This document shows positions 29,797 to 37,034 of a stretch of 39,487 nucleotides of DNA, one piece after another (within the stretch, counting starts at the first letter, position 1; each line of letters begins with the position of its first letter). The stretch lies in the NCBI RefSeq assembly GCF_947493865.1, contig NZ_CANLTC010000023.1, positions 1 through 39,487 on the forward strand, given 5' to 3'. The DNA comes from an uncultured Halomonas sp. (GTDB lineage: Bacteria > Pseudomonadota > Gammaproteobacteria > Pseudomonadales > Halomonadaceae). Under the pieces are notes generated by a model. It saw only the letters and a list, made by a program, of their open reading frames with translations, ran no database searches and was not told the origin of the DNA. Both the position numbers and the translations under genes were made by a program.

Positions 29797-30045
29797 GAAA
29801 ATTTACTCCTTCAAAACTCTTACCCGAAGGATGGTCAAACACTATCTATCTATAGAGGCGCAATACCATCGAACAATGCCACTTAGCATAGTTTCCACCT
29901 GCGACCATGCAAACCTGCTTAGACAGAAGCGCCCATCGATTATGAATGAAACGCCTGACTATTGCTGAGCGACGTTATTTTTGGTGCGTTCAAAAGCAGG
30001 TATTTCAAGCAATAATGGCGTTTTTAATACTATTTTGAAGATATT

Positions 30046-30074
30046 TTGACTTGTTTTTTCATGCTGTGGATAGT
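30046..30074 (+). promoter_or_regulatory. Candidate promoter of eboDEC
   Basis: TTGACT (30046-30051) and GATAGT (30069-30074) are separated by 17 bp. Transcription would begin near 30081, just before the palindrome. The evidence is motif matching only. Confidence 0.45.
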
Positions 30075-30083
30075 CGCCACAAT

Positions 30084-30102
30084 AAGTAACATTACGTTAC
30101 TT
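30084..30102 (+). promoter_or_regulatory. Operator-like palindrome upstream of eboD
   Basis: AAGTAAC-ATTAC-GTTACTT is a perfect 7-5-7 inverted repeat just downstream of the putative transcription start, a position suited to a repressor. A related 7-5-7 element lies in the eboF-eboA region. Confidence 0.55.
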
Positions 30103-30149
30103 GAAGTATTTTTGTGTTATCAACTGCTTTAGCAGCAAGGCGGCGATTC

Positions 30150-31439
30150 ATGCATACGAACTCAGTGTCATTCTTCGAAGACGCACTTTCCAATTCGACG
30201 GCCGCATTTCCATCCCGGCAATTGCGTGCCGAAGATGAGGTTTCTGAAAACACGCGACTCACCAGCATTCAGTGGCAACGTTTTTCCGTGCCTTTCGAGT
30301 ATCCGGTGGCTTTCACTCATGGGCTTTTCAGGCAACAAAATCCACTGCTGGTCGAAATGCTGTCGCTGCACAAGGAAGAAAAACAGCATCGCTGCCTGAT
30401 CTATATCGATGACGGTGTTGTAACGGCCCAGCCTGATCTCGTCGAACGCATCCAGGACTATTTTGCCGCGCACGCCTCACGCATGAAGCTCGTTGAAGCT
30501 CCCCAGGTGGTGCCCGGTGGCGAGCAGATCAAGATATGCCCATCCCATGTGATCGCCGCACAAAAAGCAATCCATCGCCTGGGTGTTGATCGGCACTCTT
30601 ATGTCATCGCCATCGGTGGCGGGGCGGTGCTGGATGCCATCGGGTTCGCCGCCGCTACGGCCCATCGCGGTGTGCGTCACATCCGGGTGCCCAGCACGGT
30701 ACTATCCCAAAACGATAGCGGCGTCGGTGTCAAGAACGGCATCAATTTCAATGGCGTGAAGAACTTCATGGGTTCGTTTGCGCCCCCCTGGGCCGTGCTC
30801 AACGACTTCACTCTTTTGAAAACTCTGGCGCGACGCGAGCGTATCGGGGGTATCGCCGAGGCCATCAAGGTAGCCCTCATTCGGGACAAGGCGTTCTTTG
30901 ACTGGATGGAGTCGAATGTCGAGCAGTTGAAAGCATTTGATTCGGAGGCGGAAGAGACCATGATCCGCCGCGGCGCTACACTGCACATGCGCCAGATCGC
31001 CCACGGGGGCGACCCGTTTGAGCAAGGGTCCGGACGTCCGCTGGATTTCGGCCACTGGTCCGCTCACAAGCTCGAGGCCCTGACCGGCCACGAGCTGCGC
31101 CATGGCGAGGCGGTGGCGATTGGCATCGCCTTGGATGCACGGTATTCGGTGCTCGCGGGACTGTTACCCGAAGGCGAGGAGCTGCGTATCGTCGAACTGC
31201 TGGAAGGGCTTGGCTTGCGTATCTTCCATCCGCAGTTGATCGAGCCGACGCCGGAGGGCGAGCCGGCCATACTGGCGGGCCTGCGAGAGTTCCAGGAGCA
31301 TCTGGGCGGGGAGCTGACCGTAACACTGCTGTCTGGCATCGGGCAGGGTGTCGAGGTGAATAGCATCGACAACAAGCTAGTCATGGCGTCCATTGCCTGG
31401 CTCCAGGCACGGGAGGGTCGCGATGCAACTGTCCAATAA
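30150..31439 (+). CDS. eboD: EboD, 3-dehydroquinate synthase-like enzyme
   Basis: This is a 429-aa member of the dehydroquinate synthase/sugar-phosphate cyclase superfamily, here in the ebo cluster. It shows the NAD-binding GGGAVLD (about residue 156), the phosphate-contact PSTVLSQNDSG and the metal ligands: glutamate in GIAEAIK (about 237) and histidines in GHWSAHKLE (302/306) and LRHGEAVAIG (318). It differs from AroB (for instance VKNGINFNGVKN instead of the GGKTAIN motif), so it probably cyclises a different sugar phosphate. The ATG at 30150 has AAGG upstream; a GTG at 30114 is also in frame. It overlaps eboE by 17 bases. Confidence 0.88.
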   Translation: MHTNSVSFFEDALSNSTAAFPSRQLRAEDEVSENTRLTSIQWQRFSVPFEYPVAFTHGLFRQQNPLLVEMLSLHKEEKQHRCLIYIDDGVVTAQPDLVERIQDYFAAHASRMKLVEAPQVVPGGEQIKICPSHVIAAQKAIHRLGVDRHSYVIAIGGGAVLDAIGFAAATAHRGVRHIRVPSTVLSQNDSGVGVKNGINFNGVKNFMGSFAPPWAVLNDFTLLKTLARRERIGGIAEAIKVALIRDKAFFDWMESNVEQLKAFDSEAEETMIRRGATLHMRQIAHGGDPFEQGSGRPLDFGHWSAHKLEALTGHELRHGEAVAIGIALDARYSVLAGLLPEGEELRIVELLEGLGLRIFHPQLIEPTPEGEPAILAGLREFQEHLGGELTVTLLSGIGQGVEVNSIDNKLVMASIAWLQAREGRDATVQ

Positions 31440-32700
31440 TCTCGGCCAGCTTACCTACTGCCTCAATATTCATCCCGCTCAATCCTGGGAGGAAGTGCGT
31501 GCCGCGCTGCAAGGGCCGGTACGCAAGGTCAAACGGGCAGTTGCGCCGGAAACATCCTTTGCTGTCGGGCTTCGCTTTTCTGCCCAGGCGCTGCGCTCTC
31601 TGGAAGAGCCAGCTTCTCGAGCCGAACTCAAGGCATTGTTGGCGGCTGAGGATTATCGTGCCGTGACCGTCAATGGCTTTCCCTATGGTGTCTTTCATGG
31701 TGCCCGCGTGAAGGAAGAGGTCTATCAGCCGGATTGGCGATTCGCCGAGCGTCTCGACTACACCTGCGGCTTGGCAACATTGATGGCGGAGTTGGGAGCG
31801 CCGGGCGCCATCGCCAGCCTCAGCACGGTGCCAGGGACGTTCAAGCCCTTCGGGCAAGGGGCCGAAGCCCTGATGGCGGACAATCTGCTCAAGGCGACGG
31901 CGCACTGCGTAGAACTTGAGCAGCGTACCGGCGTCACCGTGGCGATTGCCCTCGAACCCGAACCTTACTGTTTTCTGGAAACCATCGATGAAGCGATTGC
32001 CTTCTTCGATCGTCATCTGTTTGCCGATACGGCGGTACGGCGCTTGGCGAAGATGACCGGATTGACGGCAAGCCAGGCCGCCAGCGCATTACCACGCCAT
32101 TTGGGGCTTTGCTACGACGTATGCCATGCAGCGGTGGAGTTCGAGAACCCTCAGGCGAGTATCAAGGCGCTAAGCGCCGCAGGGGTACCCGTTCACAAGC
32201 TACAGCTGAGCGCGGCACTACGAATCCCCGAGATCGATGCTGAAGCCAGGCACGCGCTCGAGGCGTTTTGCGAGCCTACTTATCTGCATCAGGTCGTTGC
32301 GTCAGACCAGAAGGGGCTGACACGCTACGCGGATTTACCTGAAGCCTTGGCCCGAGGGGAGCAAGCAAACGGTGAAGAGTGGCGCATTCACTACCATGTG
32401 CCGATTTTCGTCGAAACCCTTGGCCGCTTCGAGACGACCCAGTCATTTTTGGCCGAGGTGCTGGCGCTGCATCGCCGCGAGCCTATCGCCCCTCATCTGG
32501 AAGTCGAAACCTATACCTGGCATGTACTACCCGAGGCGCTCAAGGGTGCAAGCGTGGAGGACGCCATCGTTCGCGAGATGCAGTGGGTCCAAAGCCAGCT
32601 ATGCGGAGACCAGCTATGGGGAGACCAGCTATGGAAAGACCAGCCAGGTGGTGAGGCCAGTCATTTGGAGAGGCCAGTCATGTTGAGGCAGCCATGTTAG
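31423..32700 (+). CDS. eboE: EboE, TIM-barrel metabolite traffic protein
   Basis: This is a 425-aa protein of the sugar-isomerase/endonuclease IV TIM-barrel type that belongs to the ebo set. The start MQLSNNLGQLTYCLNIHP follows GGGAGGG and overlaps eboD. The conserved body includes VNGFPYGVFHG, the metal-site ALEPEPYC and the CYDVCHAAVEFE pattern, then HYHVPIFVE. The real function is not known; ebo work suggests a role in handling a metabolite for export. The last 25 residues derive from a short tandem repeat (QLCGD, QLWGD, QLWKD), unlike a conserved domain. Confidence 0.88.
   Translation: MQLSNNLGQLTYCLNIHPAQSWEEVRAALQGPVRKVKRAVAPETSFAVGLRFSAQALRSLEEPASRAELKALLAAEDYRAVTVNGFPYGVFHGARVKEEVYQPDWRFAERLDYTCGLATLMAELGAPGAIASLSTVPGTFKPFGQGAEALMADNLLKATAHCVELEQRTGVTVAIALEPEPYCFLETIDEAIAFFDRHLFADTAVRRLAKMTGLTASQAASALPRHLGLCYDVCHAAVEFENPQASIKALSAAGVPVHKLQLSAALRIPEIDAEARHALEAFCEPTYLHQVVASDQKGLTRYADLPEALARGEQANGEEWRIHYHVPIFVETLGRFETTQSFLAEVLALHRREPIAPHLEVETYTWHVLPEALKGASVEDAIVREMQWVQSQLCGDQLWGDQLWKDQPGGEASHLERPVMLRQPC
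32596..32655 (+). repeat. 15-bp tandem repeats at the 3' end of eboE
   Basis: Three near-identical 15-bp units (CAGCTATGCGGAGAC, CAGCTATGGGGAGAC, CAGCTATGGAAAGAC; 32596-32640) are followed by a degenerate fourth. They keep the reading frame and encode QLxxD units. The next 70 bases hold smaller repeats (GAGGCCAGTCAT twice, GCAGCCATGT twice), which create several ATGs before eboC. Confidence 0.85.
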
Positions 32701-32726
32701 AGAGCGGTTATGTTGACAGGGCAGCC

Positions 32727-33572
32727 ATGTCGAATTGGCGTATGTGGCTCAAACTTGGGCGCATATCGAATTTACCCACGGTATGGACCAATGGGTTGGC
32801 AGGTTGGGTGCTGTCAGGCAATGGATTCAATGGCGCGGGACTGCTGCTCCTGATGATTGCGCTATCGCTGTTTTATGTTGGGGGCATGTATCTCAACGAT
32901 GCCTTCGATGCTGAAATCGATGCCCGAGAGCGTGCCAATCGACCGATTCCCCAGGGCGAAGTGTCGCAAGGCACGGTCTTCGCGCTGGGGGCGGGCATGC
33001 TGGCTCTCGGCTCGATAGTGATGTTCACACTGGGGTTGTTCGCGGGTCTGGCGGGATTGGCCCTGGCGGCGACTATCGTGGCCTATGACGGGTTGCACAA
33101 GCGCATTGCCTGGGGGCCGATCATCATGGGTGCTTGCCGCTTGCTGACCTATGTGGCGGCAGCCCTGGCAGCAGGTGGATTGAGCTGGATGGTGCTGATT
33201 GGGGCGCTGGGGCTTTCTTGTCATGTAGTAGGGCTGACCTACGCCGCCAAACAGGAAGCCTACGACAGGATCGGCAATGCCTGGTCGCTGCTGGTAATGG
33301 CGGTACCGGTACTGATTCTGGGGTTCATGCTCGCAGGCAATCTGGCCATCGTGTTGCTGGCACTCTATCTGGTGTGGGGCGGCTGGTCTCTCCGCCTGCT
33401 TTTCCGCCGTCGCCCCGGGGACGTGCCCAAGGCGGTGGTCAGCCTGATCGCGGGTATCGCGCTTTATGATGCGGTGCTGATTGCCGGAACCGGGATGTTC
33501 GGTCTTGCCGTGTTGGCGTTGATTGGTTTTGGGGCAACCCTGGCGCTACAGCGTGTAGCGCCAGGGACGTGA
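32727..33572 (+). CDS. eboC: EboC, UbiA-type prenyltransferase homologue
   Basis: This is an integral membrane protein of 281 aa with about eight membrane helices. It carries the first aspartate-rich UbiA motif, NDAFDAEIDARERANRP (Asp at about 58, 61, 65), and a weaker second region AYDGLHKR. UbiA enzymes transfer isoprenyl groups to acceptors. EboC substrates are not known, and a role in attaching or moving a lipid-linked metabolite is inferred. The likely start is ATG 32727 (MSNWRMWLKLGR, with AGGG upstream). The ATG at 32694, overlapping eboE, is possible. A perfect hairpin is built into its last codons. Confidence 0.88.
   Translation: MSNWRMWLKLGRISNLPTVWTNGLAGWVLSGNGFNGAGLLLLMIALSLFYVGGMYLNDAFDAEIDARERANRPIPQGEVSQGTVFALGAGMLALGSIVMFTLGLFAGLAGLALAATIVAYDGLHKRIAWGPIIMGACRLLTYVAAALAAGGLSWMVLIGALGLSCHVVGLTYAAKQEAYDRIGNAWSLLVMAVPVLILGFMLAGNLAIVLLALYLVWGGWSLRLLFRRRPGDVPKAVVSLIAGIALYDAVLIAGTGMFGLAVLALIGFGATLALQRVAPGT
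33538..33566. terminator. Perfect 13-bp palindrome at the eboC/eboF convergence
   Basis: CCCTGGCGCTACA (33538-33550) is exactly complementary to 33554-33566 with a three-base loop GCG. It lies within the last codons of eboC, 16 bases before the eboF stop. The opposing genes are only nine bases apart, so it probably serves as a bidirectional terminator. It lacks long T-tracts. Confidence 0.65.
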
Positions 33573-33581
33573 TCAAAGCAT

Positions 33582-34970
33582 TCAGTCTTCAAACACATGA
33601 GCCAAGGTCAGGGCCTTAAAGTCCGTCGCATTCACTGCAACGTCGGGTAACAGCCCGGCTTCCGAGGAGATCACCAGTGGCCCGTCGTTCGGGTCGTCGG
33701 TGATGCGACCATGGGAGCCCTTGACCAGCTGGGTGTCCTTGAGCGAGATGACATCGAGCAATTGACGCATGCCGAGCTTGCGCTTGCCTACCCGCCAGCC
33801 CGCGGCGAGTTTGGGTCGCTTGATAGCGGGGTCGAAGAACAGCTCCACCGGGTCGTAGCCGGGCTTGCGGTGAATATCCACGGTGCGCGCATAATCCGGT
33901 GCGCGCGTATCGTCCAGCCAGTAGTAGTAGCTGAACCAGCGATCCGGTTTGGCGATGGCAACCAGTTCCCCGGCGTTGGGGTGGGCGAGTTCATTGGCTT
34001 CGATCCCTTCCGCGTCCCAGACGCTTTCCACCCCGTCCAATCCCTCGAGCAGCGCCTTGATCTCGGCAATCCTCGCCGGGTCCTGGATGTACACATGGGC
34101 AAGCTGATGATCCGCCACGGCAAATGCCTGGGAAGCGCCTGGATCGAGCTGCTCGCGTCCGTGCTCTTCCACTCGTACGGCGACATGCCCGGCTTCTCGC
34201 AGCGCACGATTGATATGCACCGCATCCATGGTAGGCGTGATGCCGTATTCGGAGACGACGATGACGCGTCGACCATCCCGCTCGGCGGCGTCGATCAGCT
34301 CACCACATAGCGTATCGATTTCCCGAAGATCCTGCTGGATACGCGGATGAGAAAGATCCGGCCCCAGGCGCTGCAGGTTGTAATCCAGATGAGGCAAGTA
34401 GGTCAGGGTCAGGGTCGGATCGCGGGTTTCCATGACGTGCAGGGTCGACTTGGCAATCCAGTCACTCGAGGTGATGTCCGCGACCGGACCCCAGAAGGTG
34501 AACAACGGAAACTGGCCCAGCTTGGCGTCGAGCTCGTCGTGCAGATCGGCCGGGTAGGTGTAGTGATCGGGTATCTTGCGCCCATCGGCAGGGTACATGG
34601 GGCGTGGTGTGGCGCTCCAGTCTGCGCTGGAGTACATGTTGTACCACCAGAACATCTTGGCGCAGGTGAAGTCAGGATTACGTGCCTTGCCGGCTTCCCA
34701 GATCTTTTCCCCACCCACCAGTCGGTTCGATTGACGCCACAGCCACACCTCCGAGAGATCGCGAAAGTACCAGCCGTTGGCAACGATGCCATGTTCGGCG
34801 GGGGACAGCCCCGTCACCAGTGTGGACTGAACGCTGCAGGTGACCGCGGGCGTTACTGTATTGAGTGGGCGCATCGCGCCTCGTTTTGCCAGTGCAGCAA
34901 GGTTCGGAGTGTGGGTTCCAACCATATTGGGCGCCAGACCCACGACAAGGATTACCAGGGTTTTATTCAT
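33582..34970 (-). CDS. eboF: EboF, alkaline phosphatase/nucleotide pyrophosphatase superfamily protein
   Basis: This 462-aa protein belongs to the alkaline phosphatase-like fold. The nucleophile threonine is in TPAVTCSVQSTLVTG (about residue 44), and metal-site regions are seen at YLPHLDYNLQRLGP, VSEYGITPTMD and SHGRITDD. The usual Asp of the first strand (VxxDG) is replaced here: ILVVGLAPNMVG. This also appears to be normal for the EboF family. No signal peptide is obvious, so it is probably cytoplasmic. It is on the minus strand between eboC and eboA, unusual for the cluster. The ATG at 34970 (MNKTLVILVVG) is preferred over 35015. Confidence 0.85.
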   Translation of the reverse strand: MNKTLVILVVGLAPNMVGTHTPNLAALAKRGAMRPLNTVTPAVTCSVQSTLVTGLSPAEHGIVANGWYFRDLSEVWLWRQSNRLVGGEKIWEAGKARNPDFTCAKMFWWYNMYSSADWSATPRPMYPADGRKIPDHYTYPADLHDELDAKLGQFPLFTFWGPVADITSSDWIAKSTLHVMETRDPTLTLTYLPHLDYNLQRLGPDLSHPRIQQDLREIDTLCGELIDAAERDGRRVIVVSEYGITPTMDAVHINRALREAGHVAVRVEEHGREQLDPGASQAFAVADHQLAHVYIQDPARIAEIKALLEGLDGVESVWDAEGIEANELAHPNAGELVAIAKPDRWFSYYYWLDDTRAPDYARTVDIHRKPGYDPVELFFDPAIKRPKLAAGWRVGKRKLGMRQLLDVISLKDTQLVKGSHGRITDDPNDGPLVISSEAGLLPDVAVNATDFKALTLAHVFED

Positions 34971-35035
34971 GATTGCGGCCGTATCGGATGAACTTCGGAA
35001 AAAGCATAAATACACAATTGATACACTAACATTTT

Positions 35036-35064
35036 TTGGTTAAATAAAGTAACCTTGTGTTAAT
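35036..35064 (+). promoter_or_regulatory. Candidate promoter of eboAB
   Basis: TTGGTT (35036-35041) and GTTAAT (35059-35064) are separated by 17 bp. The -10 overlaps the palindromic elements just described for this region. It matches only weakly (four of six each), so it is tentative. Confidence 0.3.
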
Positions 35065-35076
35065 GTAAAAACACAA
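35047..35076 (+). promoter_or_regulatory. Operator-like inverted repeats in the eboF-eboA intergenic region
   Basis: AAGTAAC (35047-35053) and GTTAATG (35059-35065) repeat the 7-5-7 spacing of the eboD palindrome (4 of 7 paired). Overlapping it is a perfect TTGTGTT / AACACAA pair (35055-35061 and 35070-35076). TTGTGTTA also occurs just upstream of eboD (30112-30119). Confidence 0.45.
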
Positions 35077-35150
35077 TAATGCTAGGTCATCCTGCTGACA
35101 CGGGATGACTCGAACGCTGAATACATCCGATACACGTGCTGAGGTGAGTA

Positions 35151-36017
35151 ATGTCCGAAAGACCGATCGATCTGTTGCGTCGCTGGGTTCTGCGACAAAC
35201 AAGGGAGCAGCGTGCATGGTTTGAAGAGCGCGTGAATGCGCTTGCGGAGGGGGCTCCGGAGCGTGAACTGCATATGGTGATGGGGTTGGCACCGCGGCTA
35301 TTGGGCAAGGAGACGCTTGCCCTGTCGACGGAGGATCTCAGCCTGACGAACAGCGCCTTGGAGGGCTGGCGGCCAGAAGGGTTAAGCCTTGATGGTGCCG
35401 CTAGAATCGTGGCCTTGACGTTGTATCGCGGTGAGCGACCTTTCGCAGAGACTTTCAAGGATCTGCGACGCACCGCGGATGCCAGGGAACTGGTGGCGCT
35501 CTATCGAGGGTTGCCGCTATATCCGGAGCCCGAAAGCCTGGCGTTCGAGGTGGGCGAAGGGCTGCGTTCCAACATGCTGGGTGTCTTCGAGGCTATCACT
35601 CAGCATAATCCTTATCCTTACCTGCATTTCGATGAGCATCGCTGGAATCACATGATTCTCAAGGCGCTGTTCGTCAATAGTAGTCTGGCCAATATCGTCG
35701 GTCTCGATGAAAGGACCAACCCGGAGCTGGCGCGCCAGCTACTCGATCATATTCATGAGCGCTGGGCTGCCGGACGTACCATCTCACCTGAAGTATGGCG
35801 CTGCATTGGCCCCTATGCCGTCGACGTGGGCGCTCTCGACGAGTTCGAGAAGGCGTTATCCGGCGAGCCTTTGGAACAGGCTGCCGCCGCGTTGGCCCTG
35901 GCCAGTAATTCATCGCCACAGGCTAAGTCCTTGCTTGCCGCTCATCCCGCTGCTGCAGCCAAAATCGCCGAAAGCCAGGCAGAGCAGGCATCCATTTTGA
36001 AAAACGAGGTTGTCTGA
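35151..36017 (+). CDS. eboA: EboA
   Basis: This 288-aa soluble protein carries the EboA domain. The best landmarks are NPYPYLHFDEHRWNHMILKA, GLDERTNPELARQLLDHIHE and RWAAGRTISPEVWR, which match the corresponding segments in cyanobacterial EboA as I know them. No catalytic motif is obvious, and the biochemical role is unknown. ATG 35151 follows GAGGTGAG. It overlaps the next gene's upstream region by one base and is co-transcribed with eboB. Confidence 0.88.
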   Translation: MSERPIDLLRRWVLRQTREQRAWFEERVNALAEGAPERELHMVMGLAPRLLGKETLALSTEDLSLTNSALEGWRPEGLSLDGAARIVALTLYRGERPFAETFKDLRRTADARELVALYRGLPLYPEPESLAFEVGEGLRSNMLGVFEAITQHNPYPYLHFDEHRWNHMILKALFVNSSLANIVGLDERTNPELARQLLDHIHERWAAGRTISPEVWRCIGPYAVDVGALDEFEKALSGEPLEQAAAALALASNSSPQAKSLLAAHPAAAAKIAESQAEQASILKNEVV

Positions 36018-36018
36018 G

Positions 36019-36939
36019 ATGTTCATCGATCCGCATGCCCATATGATTTCACGCACTACCGATGATTACGAAGCCATGGCCGCCGCGGGCATCGTTGCCG
36101 TGATCGAGCCGGCTTTCTGGCTGGGCCAGCCGCGTACGTTCGTTGGTACCTACGTGGATTATCTTTCCACCATCATTGGCTTCGAGCGCTTCCGGGCCGG
36201 ACAGTTCGGCATTCGCCACTACTGCACCGTGGGGCTCAATTCCAAGGAGGCCAATAATGAAGAGTTGGCCGAAGGCGTGATGGAGTGGTTGCCCCGTTTC
36301 GCCTTGAAGGAAGGCGTGGTGGCGATCGGCGAGATCGGCTATGACGAACAGACGCCGTTGGAAGACAAGTATTTCCGCGCCCAGTTGGCGCTGGCCAAGG
36401 AGCTGCAATTGCCGGTCATGGTGCACACGCCGCATCGGGACAAGAAGCAGGGCACTTCGCGCTCCATGGATGTGTGTCTGGAGATGGGACTCGATCCATC
36501 CTGGGTGGTCATCGACCATAACAACGAAGAGACCGTGGATGAAACTCTGGATCGCGGATTCTGGGCGGGCTTTTCCATCTATCCCTCGACCAAGATGGGC
36601 ACCGTGCGCATGGTGGAGTTGCTCAAGCAGTATGGCAGCGAGCGGATCATCGTCGACAGCGCCTGCGATTGGGGTATTTCCGAACCTCTGGCAGTGGCCA
36701 AGACGGCGAAGCTGGCGCTGGAAAACGGTATCTCCGCCGAAACGGTGCGCAAGGTCACCTACGCCAACACCCTGGAGGTCTACGGCAAGAGCGGTCAGAT
36801 ACAGGAGTCGGACTGGTTGAACCCGCCGGAGATCGATCAGCGCACCCTGTACGAAGGCAATTCCATTCTGCGGGGAGGGCGGGAGCCGCGTATCGAAGCC
36901 CCGGGTTCGCGTAAGCGGGATAGTCTTATCATCGAATGA
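36019..36939 (+). CDS. eboB: EboB, TatD-like metal-dependent hydrolase
   Basis: This 306-aa amidohydrolase-fold protein has all of the TatD-type metal ligands: HxH in MFIDPHAHM, the glutamate in AIGEIGYDEQ, histidines in VMVHTPHRDK and WVVIDHNNEE, and the aspartate in IIVDSACDWG. It is a different branch from the tatD at 11383, with AGFSIYPSTKMG as its own landmark. The substrate is unknown. GAGG lies before ATG 36019; a TTG at 36010 is possible. It is followed by a strong hairpin that ends the ebo region. Confidence 0.88.
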   Translation: MFIDPHAHMISRTTDDYEAMAAAGIVAVIEPAFWLGQPRTFVGTYVDYLSTIIGFERFRAGQFGIRHYCTVGLNSKEANNEELAEGVMEWLPRFALKEGVVAIGEIGYDEQTPLEDKYFRAQLALAKELQLPVMVHTPHRDKKQGTSRSMDVCLEMGLDPSWVVIDHNNEETVDETLDRGFWAGFSIYPSTKMGTVRMVELLKQYGSERIIVDSACDWGISEPLAVAKTAKLALENGISAETVRKVTYANTLEVYGKSGQIQESDWLNPPEIDQRTLYEGNSILRGGREPRIEAPGSRKRDSLIIE

Positions 36940-36973
36940 GAATGCTGCACATGAGTTCCGCATGAGGAATAAA

Positions 36974-37001
36974 CAGTAGCCCGTTATAAAGCGGGCTACT
37001 G
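36974..37001. terminator. Terminator after eboB
   Basis: CAGTAGCCCG (36974-36983) pairs perfectly with CGGGCTACTG (36992-37001), loop of eight. It lies between convergent eboB and the dioxygenase gene. No long T-tract follows, but the stem is strong. Confidence 0.75.
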
Positions 37002-37034
37002 CATTTGGATTCCACTCAATGCTTTAGGCTGACG

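Larger units (their letters stand above)
29797..30149. other. AT-rich gene-free region upstream of eboD
   Basis: This 353-bp stretch has no convincing gene; the only ATG frame of note (29942) encodes eight residues. Its right third carries the probable ebo promoter (30046-30074) and a perfect palindrome (30084-30102). Its left part should also contain the DUF1992 gene promoter. Confidence 0.8.

Noticed and set aside
29942..29968. Short leader peptide upstream of eboD
   Set aside because: The eight-residue frame has no ribosome binding site or attenuator hairpin linked to it.
30150..31439. Housekeeping AroB (shikimate pathway)
   Set aside because: Motifs around the substrate site differ from AroB, and the neighbours are ebo genes rather than aroK.
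36019..36939. Second copy of housekeeping TatD
   Set aside because: It shares the fold and metal ligands but not the E. coli TatD motifs, and lies directly behind eboA.
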